Part shown: in pieces, positions 45,967-56,633 of the stretch
How positions within the stretch are numbered: the stretch's first letter is position 1
How the letters are laid out: each line of letters starts with the position of its first letter
Origin: Dimargaris cristalligena
Lineage: Eukaryota; Kickxellomycota; Dimargaritomycetes; Dimargaritales; Dimargaritaceae
Assembly (NCBI GenBank): GCA_027576995.1
Contig: JANBQC010000093.1
Span: 1-61,395, forward strand
Reading direction: 5' to 3'
DNA length: 61,395 nt
Notes under the pieces: model-generated
Databases searched by the model: none
Seen by the model: only the letters and a program-made list of their open reading frames with translations
Told to the model about the DNA's origin: nothing
Made by a program: the position numbers and the translations under genes

Positions 45967-47677
45967 TTAGTTTAAGCAATTCCGGCGGAGATAGAGTCGC
46001 TCGACCCAGGCCTGTACTTGGGGGTGGCGGAATTTACCCCGCGTAGACTCAAAGAATGAGTCCAGGGATTTGGCATCACCTAGACGGAACATAAAAGTCG
46101 AAATATAAGTAATGATCATGATGCAGACAGTGTGGGTTAGCGCTACGGCTTCGGTCACCATTTTCGGCGGAGGGAAGTTCCCCAGTGTTTCTTAGCTTTC
46201 TTCCAAAAAAAATGGATCGCTTGAATTCCTCTTTGCAAAGAATCTCATGACGCCCTTTTGCTTGGAGTGGGAAGCCGGCTTACTTTTTTCGTACTCCACG
46301 GCCTGGATAATCATTTCGAACTTGTCTAGGTCTTTGACCAACCGGGCTTCCGCCGTTTCGCATGCTTCATATTCCTGCCAAAGTTCGACCATTTCGGCCG
46401 CCGCGGCACTATGGCCCAGTAATTCACTGATATGTAGCATAGCCCTCTGGTGGTGGTTCCGTGGAAGCACCAATGGTGTATACATGTGAAAACGCAAATA
46501 TAATTTAGGAGGTGCGGGCGGATTTCAGTTACGGGAGTAGAAATGGGCATCTATATAGACATAGGCAATGGTATTGGAAGCGGACTTGGCCAAATATGGA
46601 AGTATGCAGTTTTAATTGCAATTACAGCTGAAATTGTGAATGCGAGTAGGATACATATTCAATAATTATCAGGTCAACTTACCCGCTCTCTATCGTGCTT
46701 ATCGGATTCGGTAACTCCATCGAATGGCGTTATATCACCCTATTAGTAGGATGTTATTATATCAGTCATATATCTCCGGCAATTAATGTATGTGTATATA
46801 TACATATATATATATATTTAAAAAAGTGGTCTATAATGAAATAGACGATCCTGTAGAAAGTTCTGAGAGTCTACTTGGTATTAGTAAGGGGTGTAAACGC
46901 GACTTACCACAATCGACTCGGCCAGATCATGAACGAGGCTCATCTTAATGCATCTACAAAGGTGGAGCAAGATGTACAGTAGAAGAGCATTCGATGTTAG
47001 ATTTTGATAGTAAAAAAGCCCTCAGTAATTTAGTGATAAGCACCGATCCTGGGCCTTACAAATGGGGCATTGAATTTAAAAACCGTACCTATTGCGGTCC
47101 AAACTCGGGTCTTCAATGAGCATACTCATGATGGACATGCGATACATGTGATCAGCGATGGACTCCGGCTGGTTGATTCCGCTATTGATCCAACCGGTAC
47201 GTTTGGTACGCTATTCAATGGTCCATGGATATATGTATATATTCGAGTGGAGGGCGAGCGGTTAGCCTTTACATTGGGCACTCATTGGGGTGCAGTTGCG
47301 GGGTAAAATGAAAGAGTAACAGAAATACCATTTGGGAGAAGTTCATTCAGGCTGTATAATGAAAAATCCATTGGATGCGGCCAATATTACTGGTTAAAAG
47401 CTATTCTCACAGATATTCGCCCATACACGTATTATGTAAAACCTTATACAGCTGGTTTGAATTTTACCCATTTTAAACCCGTGGTTTAAGGCGTCCGGTA
47501 TTAGGTAGGTGAAGTTCAACTCAAATGAGACCCTGGGAACTCTCCCATATTCTCCCTCTGTAGGGTGTAGGCCATAATGAAATATATATATATAAAGGGG
47601 TGGCCTACCTTGAGCTTCTCGACAATATGGAGAAAGTCGAGCAGTTGGTCAATCTGGGTCTCGGCGGGGGTCGACAT
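45967..47677 (-). CDS. HDDC2/YGK1-type 5'-deoxynucleotidase
   Basis: HD-domain metal-dependent phosphohydrolase that removes the 5' phosphate from deoxynucleoside monophosphates. Six exons: 47609-47677, 47089-47210, 46908-46953, 46683-46739, 46284-46446 and 45967-46079, giving 189 aa (human HDDC2 204) with all phases consistent. Family blocks run in order: [32 protein letters not shown] (His44), [19 protein letters not shown] (His72-Asp73), [35 protein letters not shown] (the fourth metal ligand, an Asp, near 137-139) and [14 protein letters not shown]. The 46-nt exon 3 and 57-nt exon 4 are too small for ORF calling and were found by matching the family. The first intron (398 bp, 47211-47608) contains a complete copy of the 138-bp inverted-repeat element, so the insertion looks tolerated by splicing. 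Confidence 0.95.
47333..47470. mobile_element. 138-bp MITE-like element, copy 2 (in intron)
   Basis: Same length and terminal inverted repeats as the copies at 2088 and 60649, with about 8-10 differences to each by eye. It lies entirely inside intron 1 of the HDDC2 gene. Flanks are ...ccatt and tttta..., so any target duplication is unclear. No coding capacity. Confidence 0.75.
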
Positions 47678-48727
47678 GGTCTCAGTGGAGGGCTTCAAGG
47701 GCTGGCGACTATAAGCAGGGAATTGAAAATTTGGTACAGGGTATATGAATGCGGCAATTTACTACTGGTAGGTAGGGCGAATAACTTAACTAAACATAAA
47801 CATAACCCGAGTCGATAAAGCGGAGGGAAACTAACTTGGTGACTGACAGGGTTTCTAAAGTCGCTGGTGCTGCTGATAGGCGCTATTAGTTCCCGACTCT
47901 TTGACGGGGGGTGTACGTAGGTTATTTTTAGTTCTTTAGTTGGTGTGTATTATTGTCGTCGGCCATTTTACCGCTCGCCTAAAGGCTAATGCGAAAAGGT
48001 CAGTCGGTGGCCAATGATAGCTAATCATGTGACTGGGTTAATTAGTACGAGTGGGATGCAGCAATTATCACAAGCATGTCTCCGCCGAGACGAGACAGCA
48101 GGAACCTTTGGCATAGAGCGTGGTGTGGTGGTCTCTCTGCCTTTGAACATAATTCCTTCCCAGCGGCATGCGCCCTTTCTTCTGTCCTTTACTTTCCTTT
48201 ACCTCACTTTCCTATGCTTTTCCTTCCGACGTTTCCTTTTACTCCGACTCGAGCCATACCTTCCCCAAACCACTCATATTATACCGCGGGTTGTTTCACC
48301 CTCCGAAGTTCTAGCGACACCCGTTACTGTGTGTTGTACGGATACTGAACGAATGGACTGCTCTTTTTCGTGCTACTTCTAACATTCCCCACCATTACTT
48401 CTCGGTTATAAATAAGCGCCCCTAGAAGGTACATTACATACCATATGCCCAAAGACTTTCCTTTCTTTAGCCCACCCGTCCAACCACCACCCGCTGCGTA
48501 ATATTGTATTGTATAGTATTGTGTTGTATCGTGCTGCTGACCCAAGTCTCCCCTTTACAGTGCGTCTCTTCCCACTCCTATAGTTCAGTCGTAAAAGCCC
48601 CACTTCTTTTCTTAACCCGTTTTGGCTTTCGGCTAACACTCGAATTGTACCGCGCCGTAGTTTGACCCGTTTCCCCGCCCTATACAACGTAACCCCCCCA
48701 CCCCACCCCCTCTATTCACCCCGCGCC
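47678..48727. other. Divergent spacer, HDDC2 and PEX26-like genes
   Basis: About 1 kb between divergently transcribed genes. The right half (48160-48727) is strongly pyrimidine-rich, forming the leader of the plus-strand gene. Open frames there (48014-48382) are not coding-like. No RNA gene recognised. Confidence 0.6.
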
Positions 48728-50538
48728 ATGACCCAAACCACATACTTCCCCCCCACCCGCTACCACGACGCCACTCCGAGCCAGCAGTCCTATGGCTCGC
48801 CTCGTCCCGAATCGTCGCACGGCGGCCCCGTCGATGTCACAGCAATAGCCGCCTCCTACCGCGTGGCCAGCCAGGCCTTTCTCCTGAAACACTACGCCCA
48901 GGCCTGGTCCCTCTGTGTCGAAGGGTTGCACCGGGGGAGACTGGCGACCAACCCCAATAACAACAATAATCAGAATAGTAACTATAGTAGTCATACTCCC
49001 CTCCTATCCGGCGCGGCGGGTCCACGTGCTCAGCGCGCCTACAGCAACCTTCCCGTGGAAACGTCTTCCCAGCAGTGGTGGGTGCTGTACCTCACCCTTA
49101 TCGGTACCCTTATGGACGGCACCGCCGAAGGCGTACTGGCTCGGGCCCCCGGCGACATTCTTTTGGGGCCGAGGTGTGAAGACACGACCCTAAGTATCGG
49201 CGAGGAAGTTACCCGGGGGCCTCACAACGGAACTAAAGAAGCCCCCCTTCCGGTATCCGCACCTATATCTAACCCCAACCCCCACCACCTCCTTTCAAAG
49301 CAGCTGTACTCCCGAAAAATGGACGAGGAATTTGAGGCGACCGCCCCCTTTTCCGCCAATCCTAATTCCAAGTCCACCCGGCCGCGGGTGTTGTCCTACG
49401 TGCCCCACCACCTGGACGATATCTGGGACCTCCTCCTGGCCAGCTACGGCTCGTGTGTCCATCTCATTCCCGGCGAAGTGGTGGTTGCCGCCGTGCTGTT
49501 GGCCCTGCAGTACCACGCTTTGACCACGGCTTCCGGTTGGATCGAGGCTTGGTATTCCGGATTGCCGGATCCGGTGCTGGACCTGCTGGAGAGTGACCTC
49601 CCCCTTTCACCCCCGCACTCCTCTTCCTCCTCTTCTTTGGGATCACAGTCGCCTGTCGTAATGACTCGAACTCGCCGGGAATGGTACTGTACCTACGAAC
49701 AAATATCCGAATTGTACCTGCTTCATGTCTTACCCCGCATGAACCAGTGGTCATCGGCCCAGGTGTTCGTGGACTATAATCAAGTGCTGAGTTCTAGCAC
49801 GAAAGAGGTAAGTGTGTGCTTTGCTGAATTGTATTCCTAAACAGAGAGAACCTATTAAGATTCGGTTTACGTCGGAGATGATCGATGGAGGGCGCCGATT
49901 ATTCGGATGCTAGATCTATCTAACCCCCTTGCGTATGCTATTTGAATCCAATCCACCTACATATATTTTTTCTATCCTACTAGTATTTTATCGGAAGTTT
50001 AAAACGCCTCGAACGCAGCCACAAAGCTGCCGCCCAGCGGGCTAAGAAGCGTCAGCTACGTAAACGGGCCGCATCCCAGGCGACCGTAAACACCACCACA
50101 ACTAGCATATCCACCGACACCTCGGCCCGCGTCAGGGTGGTTCCCAATCCCATTACCGCCGGTAACGGCCTCGCCGACCTTCCCAACGAACCCGTAGTTC
50201 TGTCGAAGCCCACTTTATCGTCGGATTCCCCCACCCTAGCCACCACCACCTCTTCTCCACGGGGGTCGGCGTTAGATTCCCCGCCGGAAGGGTCCCGTTC
50301 GACGGCTGTAGTCAGGTCATCCTCCTCCTCCTACATCGGCCGGCGTATGCAAGCCGTCCAGCTTTTCCTGGAAACCCATGTCCTGCGCCACGGCCATTTT
50401 TTGGTTCCCGTGCTGATGGCCGTCGTATGCGCCCTCGCGCTCCACGCCCTCCGCCGGCGGGTGCCCCCGTTTTTACGAACCTTTCTGGCCAAGATTTGGC
50501 AAACTTTGGTGATGGGTGCCAGTACTTCGTACATGTAA
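48728..50538 (+). CDS. PEX26/PEX15-like tail-anchored peroxin (tentative)
   Basis: Two exons, 48728-49807 and 49984-50538 (phase 0, donor GTAAGT, acceptor CTAG), giving 544 aa. The N-terminal half is a helical solenoid: FLLKHYAQAWSLCVEGLHRG (about residues 48-67), WVLYLTLIGTLMDG, DIWDLLLASYGSCVHLIP and SELYLLHVLPRMNQWSSAQVF. A basic helix starts exon 2 (SLKRLERSHKAAAQRAKKRQ), then a disordered stretch, then a single hydrophobic anchor at about residues 497-515 (FLVPVLMAVVCALALHAL), followed by a short Arg/Lys-rich tail. This layout matches PEX26 and fungal Pex26/Pex15, which recruit the Pex1-Pex6 AAA ATPase to the peroxisome membrane. Sequence identity in this family is low, so the call rests on architecture plus short motifs. 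Another tail-anchored TPR protein is possible. The chosen ATG is preceded by an in-frame TTG only. Confidence 0.55.
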
Positions 50539-51569
50539 TAACCTCCCTGGGGTTATCTAACATCGGTGTGTTGTGGCGTCTGGGGCACATAGGGTAGGAT
50601 AGGGGAGTGGTCGGAGCGACGCAGCTTATACCGATTGGATGCCCCCCTGAATTTTGCTTGGGCAAGGACGTGTATGTATTAAAGAAAAAAGTAATATCTA
50701 TTATCGGCTATATTAAACCATGGGTTTTCGCGCGCGAAGGATACCCTCTCGTTTCCTATCTCTCGGACTCCAAACCACACCATCGTGCGTGCCCATTTTG
50801 CTACGCACGCACACACCCACCCACCCACATATTGGCACACACACACATACACACACCACTCGACTATTTATATATTAAAATGGGCAGTTTTAGCCTGTCT
50901 ACGCGCGCACTTCTTTATCCCCCTCTACTCTTATTGTACTTGTAATTATCCCTCTTCCCTCTTAAATCCTACCCCAGAGCTTAATATCCTTAGTGGTAGT
51001 TGCTTGTACTCATCCTGTTCGGACCCATCGAAATCTAACCATTTCTTTAGTAACACTTGGCTACACCCACGATTAGTCTCTCACTCTCTCTAATATAATG
51101 CGGGGTTGCGTTATTCACCACTCATTTACACTCACACCCCCTACTCCCGCCATTCTCGGGTACCCCAAACCAATTAGTAAAAATATATGGTCTTTTTTTT
51201 TGTAGTTCATATTGTATATGTTAAGTTATATTGTGTTAACATCGGGCATTGCTAATTTCACATCATTAGTTGTATGTTGTGTATAAGGATAGTACGAATG
51301 GTGGGGAACGAATGTTTATGGCAGAAAATGGTGTGGGGGTGGATAGCCAAGAAGGTAGGAAACCATACAATTCGGATATACCGAGAAAAATAGCAAAATA
51401 TGAGACGCATCCGCTTAAATAAATTCCAAATAAAATAAAATACTAATTGTGAGAACAATAATATATTTCAGGGGGATATTATATATGGTCTTCGCTGTCT
51501 ATTCATTTTGTTAGAGAGAAAGCCGATTTTTTTCTTAAAAATATATATATAAAAAGCGGGAGGAAGTGA
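50539..51569. other. Convergent spacer
   Basis: About 1 kb between the 3' ends of the PEX26-like (+) and TMEM209-like (-) genes. It contains a (CA)n/(CCA)n-rich stretch at about 50806-50860 and AT-rich sequence. No gene seen. Confidence 0.7.
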
Positions 51570-54434
51570 CTATGTTAGCGGATTATGATCGATTTCCAAC
51601 GCTTCCGCGTTTAACCCACTTAAGATCAGATCCATACCGAAATGGTGGGCGTCCACGTGCAACAACCCCAAGTATCCGCTGAATTCCCGGCGGGCCAGAA
51701 GGAAAAAGCCGCCCAAGATTTGGAACAGATGGTCCCGGTGGGGTCGACCGGCGGACTCTTCGATACAGGTAAACGCGGGCCGACCGGGCCGGGCCGGGTT
51801 GATGAGGAGGACGAAATAAGGGGGGACGAGGGTTTCCTGTTTAATAACCAACGGGGCTTCCGTTTCACAAGGGTCGGTGGAAGGCGTGGCGTCGCAGTGT
51901 AAAATATGCCGGAAACTAAAAGGGCGGCCGCCATTGGCTTCCAAACTGGCTCCCGGAGTGATAAGGTCGAGGTAGGTACATACCAAGTGGAACAGAATTT
52001 GCGTATCGGTGGGGTTAGCGTCGGACTCGCTGGTATTATGGCTACCGAGCCCGCTACCGCCGCTACCAATGTTACTGTTAATACCACTGCTACCTCCTAC
52101 TCCGCCTGATCCAAGTAGTCCGCTCCCTTCATTCCCACTGCCGCCGAAACCTAGCCTTCCGGTCGTGAACCAATCGCGGATCCCGCTATCCCAGCGGTAC
52201 GCTCCCAGAACACCACCCCGGGCCAAGGCCCGGATTCGATTCAGCAAGTAGGCCCGAGAGGGGCAATTCGGAAGGGCCAGGTACACTTCGAGCTTCAGAC
52301 GGATTTTGCTGAGGGGGTCCTGGGCGTAAGTTTGGCTTAAATCGGCCAAATTCTGGGGGGTCTGGGGCTGGTTATTTGTCGGGATGGATTGGTCCAGAGA
52401 GCTGCCGAACCCTCCGAAGCCACCCATAGTAGTAGTAGTAGGTGGGTCAGGGTTGGCATTAGTGGGGCCCAGACGACTTGCCAGTCCACCGAAAGACGGG
52501 GCAGTAGAGGCGGAAGACGTTCCAAAGCCCGTCGGGCCCGTGGTAGTACCACCACTCCCAAAACCGCCCCCCAGGAATGATGATCCAGGGGCCGACAAAC
52601 CGAATCCCGAGGCGGGGGCTGAAGCAAAACCCATGGTATTTCCGGTATTGCCGCTCCCAATCCCACTTCCAACGTTCGCGGAGGCTACCGTCGCAGCCGC
52701 GGTCAAAGCCTCGGCGGCATTATGCAGGGAGTCATAATTGGCGCACGTCAAATGGCACCAGTTACGGTCCTCCAATTCAGCATCTACGGCGTCGATACTG
52801 TAGACGAGGGGCTCGAGGATCTGAGTGGAAATCCACCGCCGCATATTTTCCACCAACCGGTCGATGGCCGAATCGGTTAGTCGGAGGTCATCCCGGAGGA
52901 GGGTGGTGGTGTCGCTAAACGTGTAGCGGTCGGACCATTGGCTCGTGATGGTACCGTGTTTACTCTTTTTGCGGTTGTCTTTGAAGAAGGGCGGGGAGTG
53001 CGGGGTCGCGGTTTGGTAGACGGGGAGCATAGCGTATGGTTGGGTCGTGCTGGAGTACCGGGAGCCCGGTGGGGTTCGGTTGCGGTAGGGGGTGGTCAGA
53101 TGAGGGGTCGCCGGGGTGTTAGTGTTATTGTTGTTGCTGTTACTGTTGCTGGTTCGGGTTGGTGTGGGCGTGGTCATGGTCCCGAACAGCGAGGTTCGGC
53201 GATGGTCCCCGGTACCTGGATGGGCCGAGGTCTTCGGGGTTGACGTTGGTCCAAAGGGATCGCTGGTATCATTGGGGGATGATCCGTCCGGGAGCAACAT
53301 ATTATCCAGGGCCCGGCGACTAGTAATGGGGCGGAACCGAAGCGCAGCGGCCGGGGAGGCATGGTTGGGTGGACGACGGGGGGAAGGGGAGGCCATCGTT
53401 TGGTTTGTGGCAGTCGCATTCACATTCGCATTCGCAGTGGGCGAAGCTGGGGTAGTAGGGTCAACCGCCAACGCCGGCGACGTGGGATCACTGAGTTTCG
53501 GATTATGTCCGACTTCTTCCTCAAACAGGCGCCTTTGATACTTAGGGGCCCGGACGGGCGGGGGACTGTTAGCGGCCGCGGACACGCTGGGATCCAGGCC
53601 TAATAATTGCCGCTGGGCCGCCGTCAGCCCCAGTTCGCTGTAGGCGTAGCCGGGTTTAATAAAGCGCCACAGGGTTTCCAAAAAATTGAACAAGGGTACG
53701 AGAAGCACTACGAATTCGGCGGTGCCCCAGAGAAAACTGGAGAACCCCACTTCTTCAGTGACGACCCAGCGGACGGTCTGGTATGGCGAGGTCCGCGTTA
53801 GGAGCCAGAGGGCGGCTACGATGGCGCCGTTGATTTGCAGGCGGCGGAAGGACGTGGCGGTGATACTATGGTTGCGGCGGAGGTGGTTGAGGAAAGGCAG
53901 ATCGGGGTGCTCCCATTTGCCGACTTGGCGGTCGGAAGCCGTCGGAGTGGTGGCGGATAGGAGGGGGGTATCGTACGGCGGTGGCCCAGCCAACATACCC
54001 TGCGGTGGAGGTGGGGGGTGGGGCGGGGAGGTAGGGGTGTTGTTGTTGGCCGGCGAGTGCTGGAGCAAATGGCGTAGACGAACTTTATAGGCGGGTTGCG
54101 GCGAAGTGGCCGGTGGGGACGTAGCCGTCGTAGCGGAGACTCTAGCGGCGGGGGTGGTCAGTGAAACCGGCATGGTCGTGTTCGTGTTCGTGGTTGTGGG
54201 TAGGGTATACGTCGGGGTTGGGCCAGCGACGGGGGTGGCTGCGGCGGGGGTACGCTGGTTAAGCGGTGTCCGCGCGAGAATCGATAAGGGATCGTTGGAC
54301 AGGGTGGCGGAGAGCGGGGACTGGGTGGAATGCGACATGGTTGGCCGTTGCGGGGTTTGAAGGCCCGATTGGGAGTGCAGGTGATACGGGTAGGGCTCGC
54401 GGTCCCCGACGGGATGTGTCGGTGATTGGAACAT
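51570..54434 (-). CDS. TMEM209-like nuclear-envelope protein with FG-rich insert
   Basis: Single exon, 954 aa (human TMEM209, 561 aa). A Thr/Pro/Ser-rich disordered N-terminus (1-165) is followed by two membrane segments at about residues 200-265 (NGAIVAALWLL; FLWGTAEFVVLLVPLFNF). The family motif is YSELGLTAAQRQLLGLDPS with PKYQRRLFE. After a second disordered stretch comes the family's C-terminal domain: MRRWISTQILEPLVYSIDAV, KIRLKLEVYLALPNCPSRAY, GRPFSFRHILHC and PPYFVLLIN. TMEM209 sits in the nuclear envelope and contacts Nup205. Between the two conserved C-terminal parts (about residues 575-690) is a Gly/Ser/Thr-rich insert with six FG dipeptides (SGFGLS, GGFGSGG, TGFGTSS, PSFGGLA, GGFGGFGSS), like FG-nucleoporin repeats. 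A second Gly/Ser block lies further on. An inner ATG (MSHSTQ, 54341) is an alternative start. Confidence 0.85.
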   Translation of the reverse strand: MFQSPTHPVGDREPYPYHLHSQSGLQTPQRPTMSHSTQSPLSATLSNDPLSILARTPLNQRTPAAATPVAGPTPTYTLPTTTNTNTTMPVSLTTPAARVSATTATSPPATSPQPAYKVRLRHLLQHSPANNNTPTSPPHPPPPPQGMLAGPPPYDTPLLSATTPTASDRQVGKWEHPDLPFLNHLRRNHSITATSFRRLQINGAIVAALWLLTRTSPYQTVRWVVTEEVGFSSFLWGTAEFVVLLVPLFNFLETLWRFIKPGYAYSELGLTAAQRQLLGLDPSVSAAANSPPPVRAPKYQRRLFEEEVGHNPKLSDPTSPALAVDPTTPASPTANANVNATATNQTMASPSPRRPPNHASPAAALRFRPITSRRALDNMLLPDGSSPNDTSDPFGPTSTPKTSAHPGTGDHRRTSLFGTMTTPTPTRTSNSNSNNNNTNTPATPHLTTPYRNRTPPGSRYSSTTQPYAMLPVYQTATPHSPPFFKDNRKKSKHGTITSQWSDRYTFSDTTTLLRDDLRLTDSAIDRLVENMRRWISTQILEPLVYSIDAVDAELEDRNWCHLTCANYDSLHNAAEALTAAATVASANVGSGIGSGNTGNTMGFASAPASGFGLSAPGSSFLGGGFGSGGTTTGPTGFGTSSASTAPSFGGLASRLGPTNANPDPPTTTTMGGFGGFGSSLDQSIPTNNQPQTPQNLADLSQTYAQDPLSKIRLKLEVYLALPNCPSRAYLLNRIRALARGGVLGAYRWDSGIRDWFTTGRLGFGGSGNEGSGLLGSGGVGGSSGINSNIGSGGSGLGSHNTSESDANPTDTQILFHLVCTYLDLITPGASLEANGGRPFSFRHILHCDATPSTDPCETEAPLVIKQETLVPPYFVLLINPARPGRPAFTCIEESAGRPHRDHLFQILGGFFLLARREFSGYLGLLHVDAHHFGMDLILSGLNAEALEIDHNPLT

Positions 54435-55054
54435 GGTTAGATCTGCTTGGTTCGTGGACTGGGAATTACCGGTGAATTGGAAGTGTGTAAGAAGTGAAGG
54501 GGGCCGAAAAAAAGCAGAAAGGGAACACAGCTAAGGAGGGAGAGTGGAAGGAGAGAAAGAGAGAGAGACTATGGGTTCGTTTATCGGTGAGAGGAATAAG
54601 AAAGACGATGCACAGTAACTGGACCAAGGGCCTCTATTGACACAGTTCTCTGGCAAGGCTTGTATGGAGACAAGTCGAATGGCACCACCAACTACTGCAC
54701 AATAACACTAGGGAGAGTGTCGGAAGGAATGGGTTAGGGCCAGTTGCCTATATTCCAAGGGATAATGGCTAGAGCCAAGCTAAACCAAACCAGTGTGTCC
54801 CCCACAAGTACAACCAGCGGCTGGAAGAAGAAACCCCTTTCCCTTGGCTTGGTTTGAATTGAATAATACGCCCCCAGCCCAAACGGGTCTTACTCTATGC
54901 CCTCTCTCCAGTCGACGCGCACCTTCAGTTTACCCGCCATTGTTCCTTTACCAGTCCATTTCCTCTAAAGAGCTCTCTATACCCTTTCCCGTTGCTTCGT
55001 CCATTTGCCTTTCGAGTATATATATATATACATACCGTTCCTTCTGTCCCCATC
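54435..55054. promoter_or_regulatory. Bidirectional promoter region
   Basis: 620 bp between divergent TMEM209-like and TRAP-alpha-like genes, so it should drive both. The left part is purine-rich on the plus strand (a pyrimidine leader for the minus gene). An alternating TA tract (55016-55032) ends 22 bp before the ATG at 55055. Confidence 0.5.
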
Positions 55055-56633
55055 ATGTTTAGCTCCATTGCTTCTCCCCGGAACTTGGCCCTTTGCGCCC
55101 TGATCCTTCTGGTCGCCAGTCCTGGCTCATTAGCCAGTAAGTCCTAGTCCCCTCCCGATATTGCACCGTAAAAACCACGGACCAGTTCCTCGTGCAGGTC
55201 ATCCCGGCCGTTCGGTTAGGTTAAACCAATGGCCACATCCTTTCCTTTGGCTCCTGGGGCCTTTCCTTCTCGAGCCTTGTATTTACCGCAAATACCTTAA
55301 ATGGTGTATTTTCCATAACGCCATTAATATATCCACTAATAATTCATCGCGCTGAAACACCATTGCCCTTATTTAGCCGACGAGACCCTTATCGAGCCCA
55401 AGGTTGCCCTGACCACCACCTTTTCGGCCAAATACCCCAATAGTAAGTGGGCCTGATGTCTCTTAATTTTGGCTATTGGCCACACTGCCCTACCCTCCCC
55501 TTTCCATCCCTATTTTCTTTCATCAGTTCCCCCCATCCACGATCATTCATAATACTTTCTCGGTGGATCAAATCGGGTCACCAACACCTCAAATTACTCC
55601 TAAAACCCTATCTTTACTTGTTGGAACCACTTCGATTTAATACTTTTCTAGCTATCGTCAATAGCGAGAGTAACCGGGTCACCATTAGTCTGACCAACGA
55701 GGACGAAAAGCTTTACATCATTGATCGGATTCGTGCCTACTTGTATCCCATCTACGACCACTCTAAGCCCCTCCGTACCGTAAGTCAACCCCAATTTCCC
55801 CCTTTATTATATATCAGCCTTCATCAAACCGCCTTATAATCTCTCCGAGTAGACCCAGCTTCGCTTCTACTCACACCATATGCTCGGTTGACTATTTATT
55901 GTGCCATCTTATCCTTCTAAATCGACTGCAGTTGGAACCCGCCCGGTTTACCACCAAGCTGTTCCATAACGCCCAGCTTGACCTTCCCTACCGGTTTACC
56001 CCTCTTCTGGATGTCGGCGACACTAGCCTGACCTTGGTGGTGGAGCTGTCCGACAAGGAAGGCAATACGTTCAAGAAGGTGGCCTTCAACGAAACCATCA
56101 CCGTGATCGACCCGTCCATTGTTAGCTTTGATCCCCAGCTGTGGTCCATTTACCTCATGATCTTGGGGGTCCTGGTCGGGGCCGGTTACTGGGCCAAAAT
56201 TACCTACATTGACGAAAAGGTAAGCTTCGTAAAATTTCCAACCATTCGACTGCGGAGTTTTTTAATATACGAAAATGGCAACCTTCCTTAACAAAGCCTC
56301 CCAGCAAAATTGTTTAAGAGTCCAGTAAATGCAATGGAAATGCTTCTCCCCCTCTTTATACCATTAATGGATGGCTCAAGGGCAATGATCCGGGTTTTTT
56401 ACACCAAGAACCTGACCTATCTACCGTGGTATATTATTCCCATCCTCTAATCTACTGCTTTTTATTATGCACTGTCCGACATGCTTCAGGTTAAACCCAT
56501 CCACCCGGCTATTGCGAAAAGCATGGAGGCTAACACTAACGCCGAGGTAGACCCCGACGAATGGATTGCGGATCATCTCAAGGCCGATAAGTCGCGCAAA
56601 TCTCGGTCGGGTATTAAAAAGAAGGCCGCCTAG
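55055..56633 (+). CDS. TRAP-alpha / IRC22-like ER membrane protein
   Basis: Type I ER membrane protein, by family a subunit of the translocon-associated protein complex. Five exons: 55055-55136, 55377-55442, 55652-55779, 55932-56219 and 56490-56633 (phases 1, 1, 0, 0), giving 235 aa (yeast Irc22, 225). It has a signal peptide at residues 1-27 (hydrophobic core NLALCALILLVASPG, cleavage near LAS). The luminal immunoglobulin-like domain includes NSESNRVTISLTNEDEKLYI and LPYRFTPLLDVGDTSLTLVV, and an N-glycosylation site NET at about Asn145. The transmembrane helix is at about 163-180 (WSIYLMILGVLVGAGYWA), followed by a basic cytosolic tail ending GIKKKAA. Every donor is GTAAGT or GTAAGC. The KKKAA end could act as a KKXX-like retrieval signal. 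The family assignment is from motif order and topology; the gene model is strong. Confidence 0.78.

Noticed and set aside
48014..48382. 122-codon plus-strand frame upstream of the PEX26-like gene
   Set aside because: It lies in the pyrimidine-rich leader, and its Phe/Leu/Pro-rich translation simply reflects CT-rich DNA.
50800..50870. CA-rich repeats as a possible CRISPR or telomere-like array
   Set aside because: They are simple CA/CCA microsatellites with no spacer-repeat structure and no TTAGGG-type units.
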